Part shown: piece after piece, positions 52,362-64,000 of the stretch
Layout: every line of letters begins with the position of its first letter
How positions within the stretch are numbered: position 1 is the first letter of the stretch
Assembly (NCBI RefSeq): GCF_958298935.1
Contig: NC_084940.1
Span: forward strand, 4,122,001 to 4,186,000
Direction: 5' to 3'
Source of the DNA: Phragmites australis
Taxonomy: Eukaryota; Streptophyta; Magnoliopsida; Poales; Poaceae
DNA length: 64,000 nucleotides
Program-made: the position numbers and the translations under genes
Notes under the pieces: model-generated
What the model was told of the DNA's origin: nothing
The model's database searches: none
Seen by the model: only the letters and a program-made list of their open reading frames with translations

Positions 52362-53579
52362 TAGGGATGGAAATTTCCGCTGTTGGGTTGGGTCCCTGCG
52401 GGTTTCAGACTCGACGGGGGTAGGTTTGGGTAGAAAATCGGCCCCGTAGGGTTGTCGGGTCAGGGCTGGGGTGGCTTTGCACCTGCGGGTGCCCCACGTT
52501 CCCCGAAATCCCTCGGCCCACCTAAACCCCCCACGACCCAGCCCATCCCCACCTCCTCTAGTCTCTTCACTCGGTCACCCCCACTTCACGCCTCCACATG
52601 GTCCATAGTCCACACCAGATGCGCTGATGCGGTGAGAGGGCAGAGAGTGAGAGAAAGGGCGCCGAGATGGAGGGGCTAGCCAGGGGGAGGTCAGACGGGG
52701 CTGGCTGGCAATAGCCCGGGGTCGAGCGCGTCGAGTCCGGTGGCGCAGGTGGAGAGCGAAGGTGACGGAAGCTAGATCGAAGTGACTAGGGAGAAGAAGT
52801 TGATCGGGGAGAAGAAGTCACCCCCTTCTCTCAATCCCTGGGCTCCTCCTTCCCCTTCTCCACTTCCTCAGCTCCTCGTCACCGGCACCATGAAGCGGCG
52901 AATCTTCCCATGATGCGACCTTGGCTCCTCCACCTCCACGGCGTGACCACCTCCTCGGCTCCTCCACCTCCACGACGGCGGATTTGGAGGCAGCGTAGCC
53001 ATGGTGGCAGATCTAGAGGCGTCGTCCTCCTCCTCGGCTCCTCTGTCACCTCCCCTCCCACTCAAGGTAATGTGGTATGTTGTCCCCCACCCCAACCCCC
53101 CCCCCCCGCCTGTTGATCTGCGATTGTGGACTCCACAGTGGGTGCCAGCCATCGAGCTCTTGTGCCGGCGTTGAGATGTCTTCAGCCATCACGCTGTTGA
53201 GTTGCCTTCGTGTCGTGGCCATTGAAGCGGATGTGCTCCGGCTGGCCTTCGTGCCGTGACCGTCAAAGCGGGAAGCGCGGTGAGGGAGCAGTGCAGGAGG
53301 GCTAAGGTGCGGCGAGGGAGGGCGACGGTGCGGGAGGCGTGAGGGTGTGGCGAGGGAGGGAGACAGATCGACGGGGAGGGACCTGCGCCGTCGCGCGGGG
53401 AAGACGAACTGATCGGGTTTCGGGTTGCCCCGTCTGGTTTTGGGTCCCCGTCGAGGCCAGGGGTGGGCTGAGTTTGCGCCTGGTATTGAGTTCAGGGTTG
53501 GGTCGGGTTTGACGAATCGGGTTTCAAGTTGGGTCTATTCCCTCAAAACCCAACGGGGGGCAGACCAATTGTCATCCCA
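52362..53579. mobile_element. Non-autonomous hAT-like transposon nested in the solo LTR
   Basis: A 1218-bp element. CACCTGTA at 52354-52361 and 53580-53587 is a perfect 8-bp target duplication. Ends are TAGGGATGGAAATT and, inverted, TGGGATGACAATTGG, short imperfect inverted repeats. Subterminal GGGTTGGGTC / GGGTTTCAG blocks occur inverted at the other end (GTTGGGTTTTGAGGG, GGGTCGGGTT). There is no transposase; the interior is GC-rich (CTCCTCCACCTCC repeats). The 8-bp duplication points to hAT. Confidence 0.75.
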
Positions 53580-56059
53580 CACCTGTAGCAACCCTTAGCC
53601 GTCCGATTCCTCCTCCCTTTCCCCTCCTCCGCCGATGACCGAGCCGTTGCCACCATGGTCGTCTTCGGCCGTCGACTGGACCCGCTTCGGTGGCCGCTTG
53701 CCATTGTCGACCCCCAAAATGGATCCACGTGCCCGCACAGATCACCGACCCCAACACCTTTGACTCGAGCAACAGCCCTAACGTAATGCCGGTGAGCTCT
53801 CCGGTGCGGCTGCGTCGCCCTTGCTTGTCACCGCTCCGCCTTGCCAGTGAGCCCGCGCGCACATAGGAGCATGGCTGGGCCCCGGCCTCACCTGCGTAGC
53901 CTGGCCGAGCAGGTCATGGCTAGGCCCGCTCATTGTTGGCCTGCTAAGCCAGCCCAGCAGCTAGGGGTCATGCCCTAGTGGACCGACCCAGCTTTTGTAG
54001 CCCGTAACGCCAGTCGGCCTAACTCTAGTGGGCCGACTACTGTGCAACCTAAGCTAAGGCTCAATACAGCCCAATTTGAGTACTGTACAGCTGGCCCACC
54101 AAGGGGGTACTGTTCACTGGGCCCCATAGTACCATCCAGTGGTCCCACCTGCGGCCCCACCTATGAACAATACTGTTTTATAATTTCTCGATTTAATTTT
54201 TTATCAAATCTTTCGGGAGTCGTAGCTTCTTCGTTCTGACTCCGATTTTGACGATTTTTTCACGTAAAGTCATGTAAAATTGAGATCTATCTCTCTATCA
54301 CAGTGTGATATCCATTAGGGCTCGTTTGATATTATATTTAGTGTTATTTGTTCTTCTCTAGTATAGATCGTTGTTGATCGTAATCATGTTTGCAGAACCA
54401 GAAGACTTTGCGGAGAACCCGGGGTACCCTGACTTCGATCAAGGTTTAGAAGAAGACTTCGGAGAAGGCAAGTCCTATCTCTTTGATCATTGAGCCTATG
54501 TTTTGCAATAATCTAATTGATCAACTGAAAACATGACTTATTATAGCATGTGCTATGTATTACGCTATTTCAACTACTGCAGTAGTTAAATCCTATCAAA
54601 CAGTTGACATGCCTTACTGTCTTATCCAAAACATATATCACCCTAGGATATATCTGTCGTTATCTATATTAACGCTAGACAACACTATGATATCTAGTAT
54701 GCTTATGATGGAATACATTCTCTTCGGAGATGTCGCTAGTAGAATACATCTCTTCAGAGATGTCGCTTCACTGTTTAAATCAATCCAACTCATAAGCCGT
54801 GAATCTTTGGTAATTGTGGAATCCTTAATGCCGTACGGGATATGGTAGGTGGTGTGTAAAATGGGTGAAAACTGTTTTAGCAGGAGCAAGTGTAGTAGTC
54901 CTTCGGCCGAGGATACTCTTGAGGGTTTGAGTTACCTTCGTAGTATTCATTGCTAACTATAGATGTCTTCCCTGACCGTATAAGCACTGGATCATTGCTC
55001 CGTCATGCTAAGCCACCAAGTGCAACCATACTTCCTGAATGGGCAGGACTTGACTTTTCTTCTCCCAATCGAGCTAGACATTATACTAGTAGGTTGAGAG
55101 CAACGAGGATGCAAGTGGCTTATTGGCCCTCTGCTTAATTGTGAGGTTTGGCAAAAGCCTGAGATCTGGCATCATGCACGAGGACTCTAATACTTGGCAT
55201 GTCTCGTAGAAAAACCCGACAAGAAAATGTGATTGAGGTGCCTTGGTATAGTTCGTTCCTTCGCTTGCAATGGTTAGAGATTGAACATATCGTATGGGTA
55301 CAGTGTACAACCTTTGCAGAATGTAAATCTATTCGAATAGCTATATCCACGGTTATGGACATACAAAGTAATGACCTCACTTGATTAGACTCAAGGAGTG
55401 TGTGTGTATCCTTGACGAGTGAGTGTGTGGACTAGATGTCCATGTAATGAGATTATTGTTTCAATCCACTAGGAGTTGTGTGGTATTAGAGGTACACCAG
55501 ATACAGTGACAAGGACTGCGGAGCGGGGTGTAGCTCCTTCTAGAACTGAAAACCCTCATATATACCTTGTTATCTAGTGTACACTATTTTCAAGGTTAAT
55601 AGTAGAGAATATGACTGGATACATGCATAAAACTATTTTGTGTTTAAAACTAAACCCGTAAAGACTTATCATTGAATTATCCTTTATGCATTTATCAACA
55701 CTTTGATATAGTATAGAACTTATTAAGTACCTTCCGTACTCATTCTTGCTATCATTCAGATGAGAAGCATATGCCGACTTCGCTAGGGACAAAGACGTGG
55801 ATGAGGAATAAATTAGTAGTCATGTTCGCATCTTAACTACCTGTGGCTTTGGGTAGATGATCCCATGTATTTTTGATGGCTGTTAGGTCAGGTTTGTAAT
55901 ATACAATAATATTTTAAGACCTTTTGTACTTGTAACCTTAATACCTTTATATACAAAGTATGACTGTGATATCACAATTGTTGTACTATATATATATATC
56001 AGTTATTTGACCTAATGACTGATACAGGAGGCATAAGAGATCCGGGGTCTTACATTGAT

Positions 56060-58194
56060 TATCTTGACATCATCACGCTAATTTACGTGAGTTGTGTGCC
56101 TGCCTCATGACTCGTCTCAATTATACATTAATATATTCCTAAAGGAAACGGAGATGGTTAGTTCCAGTGGTGTTTTTCCTTTCTGAGGAACAATGTATCT
56201 TGGTTTCCTCGTGTGATATGAGTTGTAGCCTCCTTCAATGCTTGGGTGTTCTTATCTGAAGCTCTATCTGTAAGTTTCCTGGCCACTGGTCTCACTGACA
56301 GAGCTATGATACTTATCTGTTTGCACTGCCAGACTTGTGGGCCGTAGGTTATGGACCCCAGCTGTTCAGCCTAAAGTAGAGTTAAGGTCACTTTGTTTGT
56401 TAGTGTTATTTTGGGCATACTTAAATTTCTGTCATATTCTGTCCTGCAGAGTGCAGATCAACGGGCATAGCACAAACGTTTGCTAACAAGTTATGGTGTT
56501 TACGAAAGCTTAAGGGGTGCACTGAACTTGATGACTAATGAAAAATTGGCAACACGTTCACATCGTCTGCTGTCCTTAGGGAAACTGATTGACAGTCGTG
56601 GAGCAAATATTAGGGATCTGTATAAATCGATCCATTAATCCACTCTAGTTTAACTTAAGTAACAAATCAGTAACTATGGACGACCCCAATAGTGATAAAT
56701 GAAGCTACCATAAGCAAGCGTTATGGCATTAGTTATGGACAAAGTATCAATGGCATCTTAATTTTGTAGGGCTAAAAACGGACGCAACATACAATCCTGG
56801 GTGTCAGTTTGGCACTTTGGCTACACTGCCAAGTTTCCTCTATGACTGTATAGTCCCAACTGCTAGTCGGATGTTACCTATTGAATGTTTCTTATATATT
56901 GTAGATGAACATTTGAAATTATCTGTGCTGCTTCCATAAAGTCTTGATTTTTTGGGGGTGCATGCACCTAATCCAATAATAACCACTGGGTCAGACCAGA
57001 TAGGTGTTTCTTCAGTTTTGATATCCATTAGTCCAAACATAAGCAGACAACGTTAACAACTTCGATTGCGACATTAGAATAAAATAAGGGCACTTAAGTT
57101 TGGAGTAGGTGTTTGAAGTCGAAATGATTGTGATAAATATTTGTAAATGCTAGGACATATAGCAGCCTGCTACTGTGGCACTTGTTATGCTGTGTTGTCA
57201 AGTTAATAAAAGGAACGTGTTGTTTGCTTTGCTACTGTACTTTTACAGTCGTCGCAGCTTTAAGTGTAAAAGGTCTCTTACGAGATTATGGCATTTTGAC
57301 TTTCAGAATACTTGATTTTCTGTGTTACCATTGTGCAGTTACTAAGTTGACATGCTGTTGCTCAATAATAAAGGTAGAGATCAAAGCAACGCTTGACTGA
57401 TTGTTACTCTTTTTAAAATTCCAACTGATGAAGTATTGAGACAGAGATACGAGGCATTATGTCTGTTATGCTTACTTTCAGGAAAGGTAAAAGAAAATTT
57501 ATTCTTTGGCATTGTTACAGCAGTCATTGCTATGAGATGTGTGTCTGGCAAACAATATATCTTTTTCACAATTTATAAATCAGTAAGTTAAATGTATAAT
57601 TCAGCAGCTTCTCATATCTTAACACATGCATCTCACCATGGAGCTCTGGGTTTGTTTGATACGAGTTTTTCTGCTGTCCTTTTTTGTGATTTGCAATCAG
57701 TCTGGTTTGTTTTTTTTTGCTTTGTTCCTTTTGCTATGTTCCTTTGTGTTAAAGATACAATATTCATCATATCTCTTGGTCCGGGAGTTGTTGGACTGCT
57801 GCTCTCTTGTGCACAAAATGGCAGGAGCCAACATTTGTGGGGTCCTCTAATCCTAATTCTTTTGCAGCGATTCTGTCACATGCATGGCAGGTCTGCGACG
57901 CGCTGGAGCCTCAAGCGATCAGAAATTCAGTATTCAGAAAGACTGGACCAGAGAAGAGCAGAATACATCGAGCTGTGAAACGGGATGTCATGTAACCGTT
58001 TGACTTCTACTACAGGAAATGTTGTACTGTACTGGGTTGCGTCGGCAGCCGTAGTTACATGCATGTCTCTTTTCCTTTCAGGAAACAGGTTGACCCAAGG
58101 ATGTAGAAGAGACCAGAGGAGTAGAAGTGTAGAACCTTTTCACCTCCGGTGACAAAAGAGCATCTCCGCTCCTATAGGGGTGAGTCGCTTGGCA
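56060..58194. other. Intergenic DNA, no confident gene
   Basis: AT-rich, without transposon signatures. Around 57800-58130 there are exon-like pieces with splice-type borders (ttttgcag/cgattctg, catggcag/gtctgcg, cctttcag/gaaacagg) and a frame of about 60 codons, but no family likeness. These could be non-coding exons or the old continuation of the EIN3-like 3' region displaced by the solo LTR. Confidence 0.3.
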
Positions 58195-58205
58195 GTTGCA
58201 ATAAT

Positions 58206-61200
58206 ATTTTTTTTTCTCGAACATGCAGGAGAGTTATGTATCATTTAATTAAGATCAAGAACCGTTCAATTACAAAGTCATGCCATTTGCAGGTTGTTAC
58301 ATTCGCGCCTGAATCAAAAAGAACTACCCTGACCGCAACCCTCAAAGCAACAAAGTACGCAACTCCTTCGCCCCTGCCGCTCCCTAAAGTCTAGCCTCCT
58401 CGAAGATCTCTCGTAGTAGCCTAGCCACCCTAGGTCGGTCGCTATTGAACATGCAATGGTTACGAAGCTTCCAAATAGACCAAGCCATCAAGATCACCAA
58501 AGAATTAAGGCCCTTACGAACAATCTCATCCGCTTGATCACAGAACGGGCAGCACGGCGGGTGCTGCAGGCCTCGACGTGCAAAGCGATCGGTTGTCCAA
58601 CATCTATTGAGGGTGGCTAACCAGATAAAGAACTTGGCACGAAGGGGCGCCTAGGTCTTTTAGATTCCTTTGGTTGGCTCGAACACAATGGCGCTCGTGA
58701 AGAATCGGCGATAAGCAGAGCGCGTCGAGAACATGCCTGAAGCCGACGGCGTCCACAGGTGATAGTCCGATCCCCCCTCCTACGAAAGCATCCCCTCCAA
58801 TGCATCCCACAATCGCAGGTAATCAACCAAAGTCGGCACAGACAGGCCACCACGAATGTCGCGAATCCAGGACCTATCTTGCAAAGCATCGTGGACAGTT
58901 CATTTGGCGATCACCCGCTTTGCCATGAACGGCATCAACATTGGTGCCAACTCCACCAACGAGCGACCATGCAGCCAACGGTCGGACCAGAACAACATGG
59001 ACCTTCCATCACCCACCACGGTGACCACCGAGATCGTGAAGAGCGCATGAACATTAGCATGCTTGGACAAGCCGAGGCCCACCCATGGCCGGTTCGGGTG
59101 AGATTTCTGCAACCATAGCCATCTCATCCGGAGGAACCAACCAAGCAACACCAAATTATGTCTACCGAGTCCGCTGAGGTCCCACGGGCGGCACACCTAT
59201 TGCCAAGCAACTGCACAATGCCCTCCTTGCACTTTGCGTCTTCCCTTCCAAATTAAGCCCCATCTCCGCTTATCAATTGCACGAATCACCCACTTCGGCA
59301 CATCCAAAGCCAAGAGAGTATAAATTGGGATTTTCGTGAGCACTGACCGAACTAGGACGGACCTCCATGCTATGTTCAACAACCCTGCCTTCCAGTCCGG
59401 TAGCTTATCATCTAGCTTATCAACAATCGGTTGGAGATCAGCCTTGGTCAATTTATGGATCGACAGAGGAACTCCCAGATATTTGCAAGGAAAGGTCGCC
59501 ACCTTGCAAGGCAGCTCAGGTCGGACCAGTTGTAGGTTAACCTCCGGACATTGAATCAGGGTGACTGAACTTTTTGTGTATGTTGGTACTGAACCCTAAT
59601 GCGACGCCAAAGGACTGCAAGATGCCCTTGGTGATAGATAGATTGCTGGTTGTTGGGTAGAGAAACATCACCACATCATCCGTATACATGGATACCTGAT
59701 GCTCAATCTCTCTGCTCGCCAGTAGTTGTAGAAGGCCCTCCTGGCCAGCTCTAGTAAACAAAGCATTTAACATGATCATGATCAAAATAAACAACAAAGG
59801 AGACAATGTGTCGCCCTAGCAGAGCCCTCTGCGGTGCATGATCACCTCCCCCGGGCATCCGCAAAGGAGAACACGGGTTGACGAAGACACCAAAAGGTTG
59901 CACAGGATGTTCCTCCATCTAGGACCGAAACCAAGGTGTGCAAGAACCTCAAGCAGGAAAGGCCAATATATGGAATAGAAGGCCTTAGTGATATCGAGCT
60001 TTAGCAGGATCCGCAACTTCTTTTTCTTGTGTAAAAACTTGGCCATCTGTTGGACGAGGAGGAAGTTGTCATGGATGCAGCGGCCTCTAATGAAAGCACT
60101 TTGGTTCATGGAGACCATCGAGGGCAATGTAGGCTCGAGCCGATTCGCCAAGAGTTTGGTAACCAGCTTAGCAAAACTGTGCACCAAACTTATGGGCCCG
60201 AAATCCTTCACCTGCTCGGCATCAGGTGACTTGGGAATCAAGACCAAAAACGCAGAATTCAGAAGGTGTAACATCCTTTTATCTCCCTCGTGCAGACCAT
60301 GGAGCACCGCCATGATGTCCTCCTTGATCACTAACCAACATTATTTATAAAATCAGTCGTAAACCCATCCGGACCTGGAGCTTTGTCCGGTGACAATCTT
60401 TTGATTGTTTCCCACACCCCCAACTCACTGAATGGAAGCTCCAGCGCTTCGAGATCAAAAGTTGCAGGGTGGAAAGATGACAGGTTAAGAGTAAACTGCC
60501 GATGATGTGGTGTACCAATCAGTCTCTGATAGAACTCCCAGACCGCCTGCTCTTTATCCTCCTGGGAGGTCAGAACCAGGTCATCAACCTTAAGCATGGC
60601 CACAAAATTTTTCCGCTTACGAAACCTCGCATGCAGGTGGAAGAAAAAGGTGTTTGCATCGCCCTCCTGCAACCACGCAAAGCACGATCGAGAGCGTGCA
60701 ATGGTGCGCTATAGAGATGCAAGAGCTAGACAGTGTTTCTTCAAACAACGATGCAACAAAGTCTCCAAGCAAGACAAGTCGCGTCTATCCTGTGCAATGT
60801 CAAAGCGATGGAGCAGCTTCCTCGCTTGAAAAAGTTGTGTGCCAACGTTTCCGATTGCACGGTGACTCCAGGCCTATAGGCTACGGCTAAGGTTCGCGAT
60901 CTTGGACGCCAGACGTTGCAACGGGCAGCAGGCATCCAGCGGAGCCAACCACAACTGGACGATGACCTCCTGAAAGCCCATACCAAAAGCTCTCGAAGTG
61001 GAAACGTGGCCTTGCGACAAAATTATCCTTAAGACCTAGGATTAGCGGGCAGTGGTCAGATATCCTCGTAGCCGAAATCTAAAGAAGGCAGTCTCGGAAG
61101 AGATGCTCCCACTCCATTGTGTAGAAAACCCTGTCAAGGTCAACCAACGTTGGCGAAGAGCGCTCGTTGGACCACGTGAACCATCTCCCCAGGAGTGCAA

Positions 61201-61876
61201 TCTCGTAGAGCTTCGTGTTGTCCAGGAATCTGCGAAATTGGCCTATCATGGCGCGGTTGACATTGGCGTTGTTTTTATCGGTCGACCTATAAATCATGTT
61301 GAAGTCACTAGCCACTGCCCAAGGTCTCTTACAACCTAACCGCATGTCGTGCAGCTCTTGAAAAAAAAAAGAATCTTATCCTCGTCAAGCTGTAGACCAT
61401 ATACAGTCGTGAGCCACCGATGTTGACCATTGACATCCAAAAACTGGACCGGCATGAAAAAAGACCCGGGAGGATACAACGGAGCACACACTCCCCCTCC
61501 ATGCCACCAGGATGCCTCCGCGCATCCCGATTGTCAACAGCGCGACATGCTGATCGAACTCCGCTCCAAGGGCGGTGAGGAGTAACCTAGTGGTCAGGGT
61601 AGCAACCTTTGTCTCTTGCAAGCTAACGATGTTAGGGCTTGCGTCATGCATGAGCTCTCGCACCGAGTCACGTCGCGATTGCATATTGAGGCCACAAACA
61701 TTTCACACAAGAATATTTGAAATATCCATCGATTAAGAGTTAGGAGACGACCACAGACATCCGAACAGCACTGCCATGGAGACGCTAACAACAATCGGCG
61801 GCAAGGATCTCGGTAGAATGCACCTCGGCGTCCCCTAGTACCACCCAACCAAAGAGCGCTGCCAGCGCCGTGAAGC
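58206..61876 (-). mobile_element. L1-type LINE with endonuclease region, target duplication intact
   Basis: GTTGCAATAAT at 58195-58205 and 61877-61887 is a perfect 11-bp target duplication. The poly(A) end is the T run at 58207-58216. The 3.67-kb body runs on the minus strand from the start of ORF2 (endonuclease) to the zinc-knuckle end. ORF1 is missing, so the copy is 5' truncated near the ORF1/ORF2 border. Confidence 0.88.
58400..61730 (-). pseudogene. LINE ORF2: endonuclease plus reverse transcriptase, multiply broken
   Basis: In minus-strand order: a start MDISNILV with a stop just after it, then NMQSRRDSVRELMHDASPNI and VSLQETK (AP-type endonuclease start), WFTWSNERSSPTLVDLDRVF, then APGPDGFTTDFINN, DFGPISLVHSFAKLVTKLLA, SAFIRGRCIHDNFLLVQQM, MSPLLFILIMIML, a YTDD variant (VSMYTDDVVMF) in place of YADD, KYLGVPLSIHKLTK and WRSVLVRSVLT. 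A C-terminal WLWLQKSHPNRPW part follows. At least six frame breaks or stops are visible. It is more decayed than the LINE at 48.8-51.4 kb. Confidence 0.85.
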
Positions 61877-61887
61877 GTTGCAATAAT

Positions 61888-63792
61888 GCTATATTTGGAC
61901 TTCTTCAAGAACCTCTTTTCTTTTTATTTTGGTCTGAGCACTCGGGCTAAGGCTTCAACACTTCTTTTTATCTCTCACGTCAGCCTAAGAAATATCGCAT
62001 GAGGCATGACTAGTCTGCTCAATTTCTTCAACCGCTCCGTTGTTCACTGAATCATTTATCCTCATTGTTTTCGCTAAACTGACAACTTTATAGTAGAAAC
62101 GAGCATGCTATATATAGCTTAGTTCTTTCTTCGATCCGTCTGTGTGCATGTATTATGACTTGTCAGACGAACTGAAATCTTTCCAATTACAATTTTCGGG
62201 ACTATCAAACGACATGAACAAAATGATTATCTCACTGAGCTTGAACTTTCTCGTGCCCCATAGATATACGTTGTTCTATAGTAAGCTGACGAATTACCTG
62301 TTTCCTTGGCATCATGGAGCTCTTGACGTGGCTTCTCTAATTCGGGTCGCATGTTGCAAGTTCAGGAGCATGTGTGTGGCGGCCACACAGACTTTTGCTC
62401 CAGCTGACATGAGCAGCAACTATTCAAACGACTGAAAGGATCAATTCTCTACACCAGGCGAAGATTAAATATAGCTGCAGAGGACCTCAGGAGTCGGCAT
62501 CTCGAGATCGCCAATGTCAAGATGTCATCATGCATACGCAAATACATTAAATTCTTCAGAATTCCTTCTCTCGCCCATAAGTTGTTCTCATAACTCCATG
62601 CTTGGCCAGGAGATCCTTTAAGCACAGTTCCATTCGGTTGTATCTATCAAGCTCATGTAGCATTCCATGACGGTTAAACTTCTCAGTTTTTTTTCCCGAC
62701 GGACTCAGGTGTTAAACGACAGGGAAAAGGCGGAACGTAGAAATTCTCTTCGATTTCTACAGCAATCGAGCCGATTTATGTGAGATTCTCGTGAATTTCT
62801 GCGTGTAAAGGAATTTCTGGTCAATCTGGTGCAGGAGTGAAGTGGTGCAGAACAGAGGATGTGGCCACGTAAATGTGGGAACGGCTCATTCCACAGACTG
62901 ATGATTTTGGGAGCTGGGGCGGTTTACGTGCCTCGAGAGCAGCAACAGAACAGAACAGAAGCATTCACATACAAACTAAACGAATAATCTCTCCCTCTCT
63001 CTCTCTCTCTGAGCATAAGGTGCAGGCAGCTCAGTTTAGGACCATGGCCATGGCCATGGCCAGGCAGGCGGTTCTTGTCGTGTTCCGCTAGCAAATCGGT
63101 CAAGCAACAGAAATTGTCACCATGTCCTGCTTTTTTTTTTTACTTGTCACAGTGTCTTTACTAGGTGCCTTTTCTGACTAACTTTTCAAGTACTTAACAC
63201 AGTCCGCTGAACGGCCGACTTGAAAAACATTTGGTTACTGCGGAACTAGGTTTGACTTTCACTGAAAGTGAAAATGGGAAGAAAGTTCTGAGAGGATGCA
63301 TGTTTTCCTCCGCAAGGCTGCAACTGCCACCGTGAACGAAAATATTCTCCGATATCTTTGAGAAGCTAGAATAGGTTTGCCTCTCTCTCTATAGCATTAC
63401 GTGGCCTACGTGCGCTCTAGTTCTTTTAGCTGTTCTAAATTATAATAATTCGGTTTTTTCTAAGAAAAATGCAGCGGATATACTTTATCAGAGGGTGCAA
63501 AACGCAAATAAAGAATAGGAAAGGATTTCGGTGCAAAAGGGAAGAGAGGATATTAATTAATTAAAGGCGGCAACGTCTTCCTCACCTGCTCTCTCTCTCT
63601 CTCGACTGCGTTAAAGCGAAGAACGGAGAGGACGAGAGAGGAGAAAAGCTGGGCTGTTTGTAGTTGTAGCGTCTCATTAGATGCAGCGAGCATGGAGCCA
63701 AACAGAAAGTCTGTTTCGCCATTAATGGATCAACATCTTCCTTCCTGGAATCCATTGACACTGCAGAAGAGGCTAGAGATATCTCAGCATGC

Positions 63793-63830
<38 letters not shown>

Positions 63831-63999
63831 ACTAGAACACACAACTACTAGTTAGTAGTTTGTTAGTATTAGATAGCTAGGGTCCAAGGGCCATCACAAA
63901 TGACTAGCGTCCTAGAAAGACTGAGGGTCGCGAGTGTGGAGGGATAGAGGTGTTGCTTGGCCGCTAGCCTGCCTCGCCGGCCTTTGGAGTCAAAGCGTA
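61888..63999. other. Right-edge intergenic DNA with microsatellites, no gene
   Basis: No family-like coding region. It contains a (CT)n tract at 62995-63010, a short ORF around 63044-63091 starting with repeated ATGGCC, and a GA-rich block from about 63575. This may be the promoter or 5' UTR side of a gene to the right of the window, since GA/CT tracts often mark plant 5' UTRs. Confidence 0.35.
63795..63829. repeat. (GA)n microsatellite, about 17 units
   Basis: An uninterrupted GA dinucleotide run of 35 bp. GA tracts are binding targets of plant BBR/BPC proteins and are frequent in 5' UTRs; function here is not shown. Confidence 0.9.
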
Positions 64000-64000
64000 T

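Larger units (their letters stand above)
48423..56054 (+). mobile_element. Solo LTR (Gypsy-type, about 3.8 kb without inserts) with two nested transposons
   Basis: Starts GGTAATATCCCGAG (expected TGTAATATCCC, first base changed) and ends GGGGTCTTACA. TTGAT at 48418-48422 and 56055-56059 is a perfect 5-bp target duplication. Removing the LINE and the hAT-like element leaves about 3764 bp with the order of a long grass Gypsy LTR: AT-rich start, GGCC-rich centre, TATAAAT at 51908-51914, CT-rich leader, and a terminal part related to the LTR at 41182-42605 and 42606-43170. No primer-binding site, internal domain or second LTR is present, so it is a solo LTR. All frames inside it apart from the LINE are spurious. 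Confidence 0.85.

Noticed and set aside
62142..62435. A 97-codon plus-strand frame near the right edge
   Set aside because: No family likeness, no promoter or splice support, AT-rich background.
63595..63850. Possible miRNA or regulatory hairpin in the GA-rich right edge
   Set aside because: GA and CT tracts pair with each other only through simple sequence; no miRNA-like duplex was seen, and no miR156 precursor exists in the window.
1..64000. CRISPR arrays, operons, rRNA genes, organelle insertions
   Set aside because: None seen; this is plant nuclear DNA and no regularly spaced repeats with unique spacers or rRNA-like blocks were noticed.

Overview
This window is nuclear DNA from a grass (Poaceae). 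The grounds are GC-rich coding exons beside AT-rich introns, a miR156-regulated SPL gene of the rice SPL14/SPL17 type, a GH1 beta-glucosidase with rice Os4BGlu-like sequence, a single-exon EIN3-like gene, and a heavy load of grass-type transposons: Gypsy LTRs, L1-type LINEs, a Helitron, a Pack-MULE, Tourist and hAT MITEs. I cannot name the species. All annotation was done by reading; nothing was searched against a database.

Genes I regard as intact: (1) an SBP-box transcription factor, 6888-9745 (+), 3 exons, 358 aa, with a miR156 site; (2) a single-exon 167-aa protein with paired CxxC motifs, 18740-19243 (+), family not recognised; (3) a GH1 beta-glucosidase, 31115-33430 (+), 8 exons that join in frame to 504 aa, with both catalytic glutamates; (4) an EIN3-like ethylene-signalling transcription factor, 45787-47622 (+), 611 aa, with introns in both UTRs. 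A possible last exon of an unidentified gene enters from the left edge (103-434).

The rest is mostly mobile DNA. At 12.6-16.7 kb a minus-strand F-box/DUF295 gene is split by a 3.0-kb solo LTR. Next to its 5' side lies a MULE (16.8-18.1 kb) carrying fragments of two unrelated host genes, a polyamine/amino-acid permease and a SAUR. A decayed autonomous-type Helitron (Rep plus PIF1 helicase) fills about 22.1-28.8 kb and has internal tandem duplications. A 950-bp fold-back hAT-like element follows at 29.0-30.0 kb. The beta-glucosidase is followed 1.7 kb downstream by a truncated, internally deleted copy of its own 3' end. From 37.3 to 44.7 kb lies a decayed Gypsy-type element with an antisense ORF near its 3' LTR; nested in it is a second LTR element ending in an inverted LTR pair. 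Downstream of the EIN3-like gene is a solo LTR of 48.4-56.05 kb with a perfect 5-bp target duplication. Nested in it are a 5'-truncated LINE (10-bp TSD) and a hAT-like element (8-bp TSD). A second LINE with an endonuclease region and an 11-bp TSD lies at 58.2-61.9 kb. The last 2 kb contain only microsatellites and unassigned DNA.

The four intact genes are all on the plus strand but are unrelated in function and do not form a unit. Eukaryotic promoter elements (TATA boxes) are visible for three of them. The most unusual features are the double-capture MULE, the fold-back element, the nested solo LTR that can be dated by layers, and the partial beta-glucosidase duplicate.
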